This document shows positions 36,079 through 44,249 of a stretch of DNA of 64,000 nucleotides, one piece after another (the stretch's first letter is position 1; every line of letters begins with the position of its first letter). Source of the DNA: Leptospiraceae bacterium (GTDB lineage: Bacteria > Spirochaetota > Leptospiria > Leptospirales > Leptonemataceae); the NCBI GenBank assembly GCA_026418015.1, contig JAOACE010000026.1:1-64000 (forward strand), in the 5' to 3' direction. A program made the position numbers and the translations under genes. Under the pieces are notes generated by a model. That model did not search any database. It was not told the DNA's origin and worked only from the letters and a program-made list of their open reading frames with translations.

Positions 36079-36552
36079 ATGGAACTATTAAAAGAAAACG
36101 AAAAAGTAAAAAATTTTAAAGTTTTGTTAGACGACGGTAAAAAGGTTTCGTTAAAAGATTTGCTAGGTGCTAATGGTTTGATTTTATATTTTTATCCGAA
36201 AGATAATACACCTGGATGCACAAAAGAAGCATGTGCATTTCGTGATAACTTTTTGGAATTCCAAAAATTGGGTTATAATGTTGTAGGAGTTTCTGCGGAT
36301 TCTTTGGAATCTCATCAAAAATTCAAGTCGAAACATAATTTAAATTTCCCTTTAATTGTTGATGATTCCCAAGAACTTTGTAAATACTTTGGTGTTTGGG
36401 GCGAAAAAAAGATGTATGGTAAAACCTACGAAGGCATCAACAGAACTACTTTTATCTTAAACAAAGATTTAAAAATTATCAAGGTCTATCCCAAAGTAAA
36501 GGTAGAAGAGCATGCAACCGAAATAATTAAAGATATTACTCAGAATCAATAA
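36079..36552 (+). CDS. bcp: Thioredoxin-dependent peroxiredoxin (BCP type)
   Basis: The 157-residue protein reduces hydrogen peroxide and organic peroxides with thioredoxin. The active-site segment YPKDNTPGCTKEAC (39-52) has the peroxidatic Cys47 and a resolving Cys52 in the usual C-x4-C spacing of BCP/PrxQ. INRTTFILN holds the conserved arginine. It lies between DUF2203 and the aminopeptidase with short gaps, and the thioredoxin reductase gene is just upstream on the other strand. AGAGGAA is the Shine-Dalgarno. Confidence 0.94.
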   Translation: MELLKENEKVKNFKVLLDDGKKVSLKDLLGANGLILYFYPKDNTPGCTKEACAFRDNFLEFQKLGYNVVGVSADSLESHQKFKSKHNLNFPLIVDDSQELCKYFGVWGEKKMYGKTYEGINRTTFILNKDLKIIKVYPKVKVEEHATEIIKDITQNQ

Positions 36553-36564
36553 AGAGAGGATATT

Positions 36565-38169
36565 ATGGCGCAGAAAAAAAAAGATTTAAACTTCGAAATA
36601 CCTAATTCTATTTTTAACTTTCATCCGAACGAAATCAAAGATTCTTATGTTTTGCTTCCAGTGTTTCAAGATACAACGAACGAAGAATTACAATCTATCT
36701 TAAACATCAACCAAGCGATTTTTCATGAAGAATTATTTTTTAGTAAAAAGTTGGGAGAGATCTATCAAACAGCAAATTTTATTTTTTTGGGTTTAGGAGA
36801 AAAAAAGAAATTTCATCCAGAAAATATCATAAACGTTTTTAAAGCATTGGGAAATTATTTAACTCTTTCTGGTCCAACAAAAATTACTATTAAAATTCCC
36901 CTTTATTTAGAAGAAGTCCTTTTAAACTGGGTGAACTTATACAAAGAAAATAAAAACGATCCATGGAATAGAAAAGATCAAACTAAAACAACCAGCGACA
37001 ATATATATTTTGATTATGTAAGTGACTATAATTTAGAAGAATTAATTAAAACGATGATTTATAGCATAGAATTAGGTGGGTTTAGTTTAGCAATCTATAA
37101 AAATCAGAAAAATCATAAAAAAAGTCGAGTGGAAATTGGATTTGATACATCGATAAAAACAAAGGATCTATCGAAGATTATCGACGAAGCAAAAAATATT
37201 TCTCTTTTAACGAATGCATATCGTTATATTGCATCATTACCTGCTAATGTGTTAAACCCAGAAACCTACGAAGAATATATAAAAAAATTTATAAAAAATT
37301 ATAAAATAAATTTTAAAGTAATCAAAGATAAAGAACTAGAAAAGCAAGGATTTAATGGTGTAATATCCGTAGGAAAGGGATCAAAAACTAGTCCAAGAGT
37401 CATTATATTAGAATACAAACCAGAAAAAAGTAAAGATAAAAAACCATTACTTCTAGTGGGTAAAGGTATAACCTTCGATACAGGAGGCATTTCTCTAAAA
37501 CCACCTGCAGATATGCACGAAATGAAATATGATATGTGTGGTAGTGCATTAGTGGTACACTCTGTTGCATTGGCTTCTTTGTTAAAGTTAGATTATCCAG
37601 TAATTGGTATAGTTGGGCTTGCAGAAAATATACCCGATGCCAATGCTTCTCGTCCTGGGGATGTTTATAAAGCTTGGAATGGAGTTACTGTCGAAATACA
37701 AAATACCGATGCAGAAGGTAGGCTTGTATTAGGAGATATTCTATCTTATGGTGCAAAAACCTACAATCCCGAAGTGATTTTGGACTTTGCAACCTTGACT
37801 GGTGCATGTATCATCGCATTAGGACATCATGCAACAGGGGTTATGTCAACCTCCGATAAATTATACCAAAAGATTGAGCAGGCAAGTAGAATTTCGTTAG
37901 AAAGGGTATGGCGATTGCCTCATTGGTCCATCTATGATGATCAATTAAAATCAGACATTGCAGATGTAAAAAACATTGGTGGAAGACCAGCTGGAACTAT
38001 TACAGGAATGAGGTTTTTGGCAAAGTTTGTACCAGAAAATATTCCTTGGGCTCATTTTGATATTGCGGGTACAGCTTGGCTAAGTAATGGAGCAGACTAT
38101 ATAAAAGGTGCAACAGGTTGGGGTATAAAATTTATGAATACTTTTTTTAAGATAGTCAAAGATTCTTGA
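36565..38169 (+). CDS. pepA: Leucyl aminopeptidase (M17 family)
   Basis: The 534-residue cytosolic enzyme removes N-terminal amino acids and uses two metal ions. The catalytic C-terminal domain has VGKGITFDTGGISLKPP (about 298-314), with metal-binding Lys and Asp, MKYDMCGSALV with a third ligand, and the signature NTDAEGRLVLGD (about 380-391) with Asp, Glu and the catalytic Arg. The N-terminal macro-like domain is present. The Shine-Dalgarno GAGAGGA precedes the ATG. The gene ends in a hairpin shared with the convergent unknown gene. Confidence 0.93.
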   Translation: MAQKKKDLNFEIPNSIFNFHPNEIKDSYVLLPVFQDTTNEELQSILNINQAIFHEELFFSKKLGEIYQTANFIFLGLGEKKKFHPENIINVFKALGNYLTLSGPTKITIKIPLYLEEVLLNWVNLYKENKNDPWNRKDQTKTTSDNIYFDYVSDYNLEELIKTMIYSIELGGFSLAIYKNQKNHKKSRVEIGFDTSIKTKDLSKIIDEAKNISLLTNAYRYIASLPANVLNPETYEEYIKKFIKNYKINFKVIKDKELEKQGFNGVISVGKGSKTSPRVIILEYKPEKSKDKKPLLLVGKGITFDTGGISLKPPADMHEMKYDMCGSALVVHSVALASLLKLDYPVIGIVGLAENIPDANASRPGDVYKAWNGVTVEIQNTDAEGRLVLGDILSYGAKTYNPEVILDFATLTGACIIALGHHATGVMSTSDKLYQKIEQASRISLERVWRLPHWSIYDDQLKSDIADVKNIGGRPAGTITGMRFLAKFVPENIPWAHFDIAGTAWLSNGADYIKGATGWGIKFMNTFFKIVKDS

Positions 38170-38170
38170 T

Positions 38171-38809
38171 TTAGGGGTTAAAGTACCCCTTATTTTGTAA
38201 TTCTTTGGTTAATTCATAAGTAAATTCTTGGGAATGTTTGTCCATTTGTTCGGACGTTTCTCTTAGAATAGAACTTAAAAATTCGTAAATTTTTTCTGGT
38301 TCTTCGTCTGTACCAATGATTTTACTGGAAATTTCTTGGATTAGTTTATATTCTGCATCGTTTAAGATACGTTTTAAACTTTTTTGGGGATATTGTTTTT
38401 TTAATTCTATGATTCTATCTGCTAATTGGGATGGTGAAAGTCTTTGAAGAATCTTTTTTACAAAACTGATTTTATTCAATTTTAATTCTGGTAGTATAAG
38501 TTGTAATTTTAGATGAAAGTGCGAATCTTCGAAATGTTTCGATAATATAGATTGATTATTAGGTCCAATGGGAACCAAGATCTTTTTTTCTGCATCATAG
38601 AAATGGGTAATTTTTTTGGAAATCTTTATAGTGATTCTTTTTAAATTTTCTTTCTCCATTGCATTAATATTACTTATAATATTTTTATCGTCAATAATAT
38701 TTTGATGATTGAGTTTTTTAATATTAAAATAAACAATTCGAAATCGTTGTAATTCATAGCATTCTTCAAGTGGATTGACATTAAAAGCAAATTTAAAAAA
38801 ATCAAACAT
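38171..38809 (-). CDS. Hypothetical protein, divergent from the lipoyl-domain gene
   Basis: I do not recognise this 212-residue protein. It has no signal peptide or membrane segment. The N-terminal half is mixed strand and helix (RFRIVYFNIKKL; THFYDAEKKILVPIGPNN at about 69-86). The C-terminal half is strongly helical (LSPSQLADRIIELKKQYP; IYEFLSSILRETSEQMDKH). The one striking point is the start codon, which lies one base from the divergent lipoyl-protein start codon. The 3' end is one base from pepA and shares its hairpin. It may be spirochaete-specific. Confidence 0.65.
   Translation of the reverse strand: MFDFFKFAFNVNPLEECYELQRFRIVYFNIKKLNHQNIIDDKNIISNINAMEKENLKRITIKISKKITHFYDAEKKILVPIGPNNQSILSKHFEDSHFHLKLQLILPELKLNKISFVKKILQRLSPSQLADRIIELKKQYPQKSLKRILNDAEYKLIQEISSKIIGTDEEPEKIYEFLSSILRETSEQMDKHSQEFTYELTKELQNKGYFNP
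38173..38196. terminator. Hairpin between the convergent pepA and unknown genes
   Basis: AGGGGT (38173-38178) pairs with ACCCCT (38185-38190) around a 6-base loop; TATTTT follows on the plus strand. The hairpin starts four bases after the pepA stop and contains the last codons of the opposite gene. On the minus strand it lacks a T-run, so it mainly suits the pepA side. Confidence 0.6.
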
Positions 38810-38810
38810 T

Positions 38811-39062
38811 ATGCTACAAGAAAAAAAACATATACCGTTGTTAGTGCCAGATATTGGCGATGCAGAAAAGATTGAGCTTGTTCAATGGAATATCCAAGAA
38901 GGAGAATTGGTAGAGGAAGGCAGTGAATTATGTGAACTAGTAACATCCAAGGCAACATTTCCTTTAGAGTCTCCGTTTAAGGGAAGAATTATTAAAATTT
39001 TAAAAGGAGCTGGTTCGACTGTTAAAGTGGGAGAAGAACTTGCAATTATTGAAGTATCTTAG
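38811..39062 (+). CDS. Stand-alone lipoyl (biotinyl-lipoyl type) domain protein
   Basis: From the ATG at 38811 the product is an 83-residue protein that is nothing but a lipoyl domain. VPDIGDAEKIELVQWNI (about 10-26) and GELVEEGSELCELVTSKATFPL (split over about 29-50) match the E2 lipoyl domain. Lys45 in TSKAT corresponds to the lipoylated lysine of TDKAT. PFKGRIIKIL and VGEELAIIEV complete the fold. No E2 acyltransferase, E1 or E3 gene is adjacent. It could be a swinging-arm carrier for a complex encoded elsewhere. The ATG is one base from the divergent gene start; no Shine-Dalgarno; a perfect TTGACA lies 36 bases upstream. Confidence 0.82.
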   Translation: MLQEKKHIPLLVPDIGDAEKIELVQWNIQEGELVEEGSELCELVTSKATFPLESPFKGRIIKILKGAGSTVKVGEELAIIEVS

Positions 39063-39100
39063 TTTACTTCTTTTCTTGATTTTTTTTTTGTAATAAGGAA

Positions 39101-39667
39101 ATGAGAACAAAATATATTTTTTTTCTGGGAGATAGTTTAACGTATGGATATTTAGTACCATCGAATCGTTCCTTTCCTTCGGTTATCGAAAAAAAATTAA
39201 GAGAAAAAAAACTTATAGATAAAGATGTTCAAATCATCAATGCAGGGAATCCAGGCGATACCACAGAAATGGCATTATTTCGGTTAAAATATTATTTATC
39301 TCAGTATAAAAATATCTTTATCGCAGTAATATATCTTGGTGCCAACGACTATTTAATGGGAGAATCTGTAAATCAGGTTCATAATAATTTAACAGAAATC
39401 ATCCAGCAGTTAAAAAATTATAATAAAAATATAAAAATTATTTTAATATCGTTTATGCCATTTGATCCTAGTTTAGAAAAAGAATACCAAAAAATGTATG
39501 ATCAAATAAAGAATCAATACCCAGAAATCGTAATCATAACAGATGTCCTACAAGAAATTCTTCGCGATCCATCATTAGTTATGAGTGATGGAATTCATCC
39601 AAACGAAAAAGGATACGAAATTATTGCGAATAAAATCCTGCCTTATATTGAAGGGTTGTTAAAGTAA
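39101..39667 (+). CDS. SGNH/GDSL-type esterase (TesA-like)
   Basis: The 188-residue protein has the GDSL-family blocks: FFLGDSLTYGY (about 6-16) with the nucleophile serine, AGNPGDTT with the oxyanion glycine, YLGANDYL (block III asparagine, about 81-88), and DGIHPNEKGYE (about 165-175) with the catalytic Asp/His. These enzymes hydrolyse lysophospholipids, thioesters or acetyl groups. There is no signal peptide, so a cytosolic role is likely. AAGGAA is its Shine-Dalgarno. The stop codon overlaps the start of the SRAP gene by one base. Confidence 0.88.
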   Translation: MRTKYIFFLGDSLTYGYLVPSNRSFPSVIEKKLREKKLIDKDVQIINAGNPGDTTEMALFRLKYYLSQYKNIFIAVIYLGANDYLMGESVNQVHNNLTEIIQQLKNYNKNIKIILISFMPFDPSLEKEYQKMYDQIKNQYPEIVIITDVLQEILRDPSLVMSDGIHPNEKGYEIIANKILPYIEGLLK

Positions 39668-40281
39668 TGTGCTTTCATATACGTGTTTCGAGCAGTTTAG
39701 ACGAGATTACCCAACGATTTAATGTCTTCATAGAAGATAATACCTTTTCTTTTCGCGGTGGGGATTTTTCTGCTTTTACATTTCCACGTATTCCAGTAAT
39801 AACAAACCAAAACCCTGAAAGATTACAGTTTTTTCAGTGGGGCTTAATTCCACCTTGGTCCAAAGAAGAAGAAATAAAAAAATTCACCCTAAATGCAAGG
39901 TGGGAAACTTTAAACGAAAAACCAGCCTTTAAGCATTCTATCAATAAGAAATGTCTTGTAATTGTAGATGGATTTTATGAATGGAAATGGTTGGATCCCC
40001 ATGGAAAAAAGAAAAAAAAATATTTTATCACAGTTGATAATTCCTTAAAAAAACCTTTTGCATTAGGTGGATTGTATAGTCAGTGGATCAACCCAGATAC
40101 TGGCGAAATTTTAGATACTTTTACGATTATTACGATTCAAGCAAAAGGTATAATGGAAGAAATTCATAATTCTAAAAAGCGAATGCCTTTGATTTTGCGC
40201 GAAGATGTAGAAAAATCTTGGTTAGAAAATCAATTGAATGATTTTCCAGACGTCCCCCTTAACGTAGAAGTCGTTGAATAA
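39667..40281 (+). CDS. SRAP domain protein (HMCES/YedK-like DNA-protein crosslink factor)
   Basis: The 204-residue protein fits the SRAP family, which protects abasic sites in single-stranded DNA by forming a thiazolidine crosslink through Cys2. Cys2 is directly after the start Met (MCFHIRV), which supports this start. FFQWGLIPPW, NARWETLNEKPAFKHS (about 77-92), CLVIVDGFYEWKW with the conserved glutamate (about 98-110), and IHNSKKRMPLIL with the catalytic histidine (about 162-173) are all present. It is translationally coupled to the GDSL esterase gene. No SOS box was recognised. Confidence 0.93.
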   Translation: MCFHIRVSSSLDEITQRFNVFIEDNTFSFRGGDFSAFTFPRIPVITNQNPERLQFFQWGLIPPWSKEEEIKKFTLNARWETLNEKPAFKHSINKKCLVIVDGFYEWKWLDPHGKKKKKYFITVDNSLKKPFALGGLYSQWINPDTGEILDTFTIITIQAKGIMEEIHNSKKRMPLILREDVEKSWLENQLNDFPDVPLNVEVVE

Positions 40282-40415
40282 TTTATATTTTAAAGTAAAT
40301 TCTAAAAAATCAAATAATAATTTTGTAAAATTTTGGTTAAATTTATTTAAAATACTCTTTCTGTCAAGAAATATTATTTATGTAGAAAATCTGAAAAACA
40401 GACATTTTATTTTAT

Positions 40416-40925
40416 ATGAACATAGAAGATCGATATTATACACTGGATTTATATAGAGTAGGGATAAACCTAACGCAACTACATTATGATTTCTTACGAG
40501 AATTAGCCAATACGAAATTCAATAGAAATATCACAGAGACCATTTTTTATCTTTTGAGCAAGTATATGGTTTATTTGTATCAGATAAGAATAACACCCAC
40601 AAAACGAACAGAGACAGCGACCTATCAGCCCAAGACAAAAGAATACAAAAGATATAGTCTAAGGCTGAATCCTACCTTATGGAGTAAGTTATTCGATTGT
40701 CGACGTTTTATTGGGTATTCCATCAGTGCAATGCTAAGGATAATGTTAGACTGGGAGATGCAAGAACAAGGTAGGGAAATCATACCGATGGTAGAGAAGC
40801 CTGATTTACCCGTAGGGGATGACTCGTATATTTCAAGCCAATGGATAGAGAATTATGTCTATACAAAGACGGCGGATTATCATACAAGAAGAATTTTTAG
40901 CTTTTTTTGGGATCAATTTTATTGA
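40416..40925 (+). CDS. DUF1564-like protein (Leptospira-type), higher G+C than its surroundings
   Basis: The 169-residue protein has the layout I recall for DUF1564, a family expanded in Leptospira: an LLSKYMVYLYQ helix (about 47-57), a basic linker with YQPKTKEYKRYSLRLN (about 69-84), TLWSKL, then GYSISAMLRIMLDW (about 99-112), like a ribbon-helix-helix or helix-turn-helix region. It may therefore bind DNA. G+C is about 39% over 40561-40860 against about 30% around it, and codons such as AGG, GGG and GAC are commoner. The gene lies alone with AT-rich gaps on both sides. These points suggest recent transfer. The family call is moderate. Confidence 0.5.
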   Translation: MNIEDRYYTLDLYRVGINLTQLHYDFLRELANTKFNRNITETIFYLLSKYMVYLYQIRITPTKRTETATYQPKTKEYKRYSLRLNPTLWSKLFDCRRFIGYSISAMLRIMLDWEMQEQGREIIPMVEKPDLPVGDDSYISSQWIENYVYTKTADYHTRRIFSFFWDQFY

Positions 40926-41026
40926 TAATAAATAAATATTATTAAAAAAATATATCATTATTTTGTATTTTTATTATTTAGTCATTTTTAACAAAATTAT
41001 ATTATAAAATTTAATTTTTAATTTTT

Positions 41027-41788
41027 TTATGATTCATTACTTATCATTATAAATGAAAAGTTGTCAGATGGGTTGAGTTCAAAACTTTTGTGAATAATTT
41101 TTTCTGCTTTTTTTTCTAATTCTTGTTCTTTTGTAAGTATTTGTTTTAGTTTTTTATCAGGTATAAGCTCCCAAATGCCATCGCTACACAAAAAAAAATT
41201 TTTGTTTTCTGTATTTATTTTATTGGATTGGAATTCTAACTTGTGTATATCAATATTGGTTGTTATAGCTGATTTTAAATAATTTCTCATAGGATGTTGA
41301 TTGATATCTTCGTGCTTTAAGAATCCTTTTTCTACTAATTCTTGTACATGGGAATGATCGCGTGTTAGTAATTCAAAACTAGAATCCTTCCAAGTATAAA
41401 TTCGCGAATCACCTACGTGAAAAATATATCCTGTATTATTACGAATAGCAAGCAAAGAAATGGTTGTTCCCATACCTTCTAAGTCAGGTTCTTTTTTCTG
41501 ATAGTTTATTAAATTTATAAAAATTTTTTCTAATAATTGTTGATATTTTTCTTCAAAAATATAATGATTATATCTTTTGATTGTTTGTAGAGTGATTGAG
41601 CTTGCTATTTCGCCTGCTGGTCTTCCTCCTATACCATCTGCAACGGCAAAGATTAAATCATTTTTATTTTTTATTTCTTTTACTTGAAATTTTTCAAAAC
41701 TTACAGATGTAAAAAGTTCCTCTTGCACCAAAAGGCTATCTTCGTTTTTTTTTCGAGAACCGGCATTTGTAAAGTATATAACTTTCAT
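41027..41788 (-). CDS. PP2C-family protein serine/threonine phosphatase
   Basis: The 253-residue cytosolic enzyme is a PrpC/Stp-type PPM phosphatase. Metal-binding residues are seen in AVADGIGGRPAGEIASS (about 49-65), GMGTTISLLAI (about 105-115), HVGDSRIYTW (about 121-130), LTRDHSHVQELVEKG (about 137-151) and CSDGIWEL (about 205-212). Such phosphatases reverse phosphorylation by Hanks-type kinases; no such kinase is in the window. The gene overlaps the upstream acylase gene by four bases, so both come from one mRNA. Confidence 0.92.
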   Translation of the reverse strand: MKVIYFTNAGSRKKNEDSLLVQEELFTSVSFEKFQVKEIKNKNDLIFAVADGIGGRPAGEIASSITLQTIKRYNHYIFEEKYQQLLEKIFINLINYQKKEPDLEGMGTTISLLAIRNNTGYIFHVGDSRIYTWKDSSFELLTRDHSHVQELVEKGFLKHEDINQHPMRNYLKSAITTNIDIHKLEFQSNKINTENKNFFLCSDGIWELIPDKKLKQILTKEQELEKKAEKIIHKSFELNPSDNFSFIMISNES

Positions 41789-44166
41789 TGATTTATAGGT
41801 AAAATTTGCAACTTGGATTTATAAGTAAAATCTTTTTTTTCTTCTGGTTTGTATAAGTTAAATTTTCTATATTCATAATTCAAAAATTTTTTTATTTGGT
41901 TTCCGTAAGATGGGCTTAAAGGATTACCATTAATTCCCGTAGGTATGATTCTTAGAGATTCATTGATTTTACCTGGTAATAATATATATCGTTCTGATGC
42001 GCCAGATCGTACATAAAAAGGCAGCTTTTGATCCAAGCTAAAATCCATCGGCGATACTGTGGCAATAGAACCTTCGACTTCGTAAGGTCCGCGATCAAAG
42101 ATTTTTTTTAAAAAAGGATTTCTTCCAAAGGGATGTTTGTATTCTAATAAATGGATTTTTCCCCATTGCCAATCATTTTTATTGTTAGAAATGTCTTTTA
42201 ATGCTTGAATGGTTTCTACAAAACTTTTGTATATCACTTCTTTTCGCGTTTCTTTTTGAGGTGTGTTTGGGTCGTCGAACCAGGAGGAATCTTTGTTTTT
42301 TAGTTGAATTCTTAAGGCATTGACTGCAATGTATTGTTTTTTTAGATATTGTTTGTATAAATCTTCGCCTAAATGGGGATAAAATGTATTATAGAGTAAT
42401 CTTTGCAACAATAAATGAAAAACACTCGAAACAACACTTGTTTTTTCTGTAAGATAATTCCAATGTTTTAATTCATTGATAATTTCTAATGCTTCTTGAT
42501 TGTTAGAAAAATTCTCACTCGAAAGATCGTCCATGATCACTTTAAAAAAATCCTCTGCCAAAAGAAGTTTGATATCTCTTTGTAAAGTCATCATATCTTC
42601 TATAGAAAATTTTTCCTTGGAGTTTAAGAATTCTTTGATTCGTTCATAACGATCGGGATAGTGATAATAATTCGAAATTGTATAAGGATATTTAGAAGAA
42701 TGTTTGTTGTTCGCTGTTGCAATCCAACCATTTTTGGGGTTTCTTAATCTTGGTTGCAAATTTGTTGGAACATAGCCAGCCCATTCATAAGTTCCTGTCC
42801 ACCCAGGCATGGGTAAAAGACCATTGAATCCATTTCTAATGGGAATGCCAACTGCTGCGGTATATCCAATGTTTCCCTCTTTATCGGCATAGACCCAGTT
42901 TTGTCCTGGGGTCTTAAAATATTCTATGGCTTTTTCTATATCATCAATATTTTTTGCTCGATTGGCTAAATACAACGCGATTGCAGCAAGGTAATGATCA
43001 TAAGCAGTCCATCTTAAACTAAATACCTCTTGTGTTTTTAATGGATAGATAGAATTGATGATAGGACCATGAATAGTTTTTTTGATTTCGAATACTTCTT
43101 CTTTGGATTTCGTTTTAAAAATCTTTTTTTCTATTTCTATGTTGAGATATTGACCCCTATATAAATACTGATTTTCGTTTTGTGGATTTAATGTTTCGAC
43201 GTAAAAATCAGCATCATCTGCCATAACATTCGTAAATGCCCAAGCAACGTTTTCATTTGCACCTACTACAACTACTGGTATACCGGGTAAGAGTAATCCC
43301 GATACATTCATTTCTGGTGTTATAAGCTGAGCCTCGTACCAAATACCTGGTAAACCAAAACCTAAATGCATATCGCTTGCAACGATGGGGGTTCCTGTTA
43401 AGGATTTATCTTTGGATATCACCCAATTATTCGAAGCACCTGTTCGTTCTGATCCAGTCAATTCTTTGATATCATCGATGGTTTTTAAAAAAGAAAGTAG
43501 TTGATCTTCTAATTCTTTATTTTTTGCTATTTCTAGGATTTCTCCTTTTTGTGGTACATAGTCGGGGAATAATTCTTTTGCTTTTGCCAAACCAAATTTT
43601 TGATTCAACAAATAAAACAAAATTTCTGTATCGAATGCTGTGTTTAAGTCAAAAGCCATATAATAAAAAATCGATAAACTATCTGTTGGTTTCCATTCTT
43701 GTGGTTTATAACCAAGAAGATAGAACTCTATGGGGAATCGATTTTGTTTGATAAAATGATTGATGCCATCAGAATAACTTTGTAGAATCTTTTTGATATT
43801 TTCTGGGTAGTCTTGGTAGATTTTATCGAGGGATCGTCCAGCTGTAATCGTTAAAAAAAATTTATCGGTAGGGATTAAAGATTCGCCCAATATTTCCGAA
43901 AGTTTTCCTTGTATGGCTCTTCGGATTAAATCCATCTGAAAAAGGCGATCTTGTGCCATTGCATAACCAATGCCAAAAGCTAAATCTTCTTCGTTTTCCG
44001 CTTTTATTATGGGCATATCGTAATCATCGCGAAAGATTTGAACTGTGCTTTTAATTTTAGGAGAATAGATTTTCCCATCGTAATTCGGTAGACTGAATTT
44101 AATCAAGACGCCTAATAAAACAAAAAGAAATAGCAAAAAAATCAATAAGTATTTAACAAACTTCAT
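41785..44166 (-). CDS. Penicillin acylase family Ntn-hydrolase
   Basis: From the ATG at 44166 the product has 793 residues; an earlier in-frame TTG (44187) lies inside the promoter. A membrane anchor or signal sequence (about 6-25) precedes an alpha-chain region starting at VQIFRDDYDMPII. The autocatalytic cleavage site is in TGASNNWVIS: the serine (about residue 245) becomes the N-terminal nucleophile of the beta chain. PGIPVVVVGANENVAWAFTNVMAD follows (split over about 303-326) with the oxyanion elements. The family cleaves amide-linked acyl groups of beta-lactams, N-acyl-homoserine lactones or lipopeptides. The PP2C gene follows it. No quorum-sensing genes are seen nearby. Confidence 0.92.
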   Translation of the reverse strand: MKFVKYLLIFLLFLFVLLGVLIKFSLPNYDGKIYSPKIKSTVQIFRDDYDMPIIKAENEEDLAFGIGYAMAQDRLFQMDLIRRAIQGKLSEILGESLIPTDKFFLTITAGRSLDKIYQDYPENIKKILQSYSDGINHFIKQNRFPIEFYLLGYKPQEWKPTDSLSIFYYMAFDLNTAFDTEILFYLLNQKFGLAKAKELFPDYVPQKGEILEIAKNKELEDQLLSFLKTIDDIKELTGSERTGASNNWVISKDKSLTGTPIVASDMHLGFGLPGIWYEAQLITPEMNVSGLLLPGIPVVVVGANENVAWAFTNVMADDADFYVETLNPQNENQYLYRGQYLNIEIEKKIFKTKSKEEVFEIKKTIHGPIINSIYPLKTQEVFSLRWTAYDHYLAAIALYLANRAKNIDDIEKAIEYFKTPGQNWVYADKEGNIGYTAAVGIPIRNGFNGLLPMPGWTGTYEWAGYVPTNLQPRLRNPKNGWIATANNKHSSKYPYTISNYYHYPDRYERIKEFLNSKEKFSIEDMMTLQRDIKLLLAEDFFKVIMDDLSSENFSNNQEALEIINELKHWNYLTEKTSVVSSVFHLLLQRLLYNTFYPHLGEDLYKQYLKKQYIAVNALRIQLKNKDSSWFDDPNTPQKETRKEVIYKSFVETIQALKDISNNKNDWQWGKIHLLEYKHPFGRNPFLKKIFDRGPYEVEGSIATVSPMDFSLDQKLPFYVRSGASERYILLPGKINESLRIIPTGINGNPLSPSYGNQIKKFLNYEYRKFNLYKPEEKKDFTYKSKLQILPINQ

Positions 44167-44174
44167 CAATTTGT

Positions 44175-44203
44175 TATATAAAATCAAATTATTTAGTTGT
44201 CAA
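44175..44203 (-). promoter_or_regulatory. Predicted promoter of the acylase-PP2C operon (near-leaderless)
   Basis: On the minus strand a perfect TTGACA (44203-44198), a 17-base spacer and TATATA (44180-44175) lie just before the ATG at 44166. The expected transcription start (about 44168) leaves a leader of only a few bases. This is the clearest such case in the window. Confidence 0.65.
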
Positions 44204-44249
44204 TAATAAGTAATCAAAATAATTCAATTTTCGTATAGGGAGGTATTCT

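Noticed and set aside
40274-40456. 60-residue frame between the SRAP gene and the DUF1564-like gene
   Set aside because: It starts at a non-ATG codon inside the SRAP gene, is very rich in Asn, Lys and Phe from AT-rich DNA, and overlaps the real start of the next gene. It looks like a chance frame.
44167-44187. TTG start for the acylase, seven codons before the ATG
   Set aside because: This TTG lies between the predicted -35 and -10 boxes and would be upstream of the transcription start. The ATG at 44166 is directly before the signal-anchor sequence.
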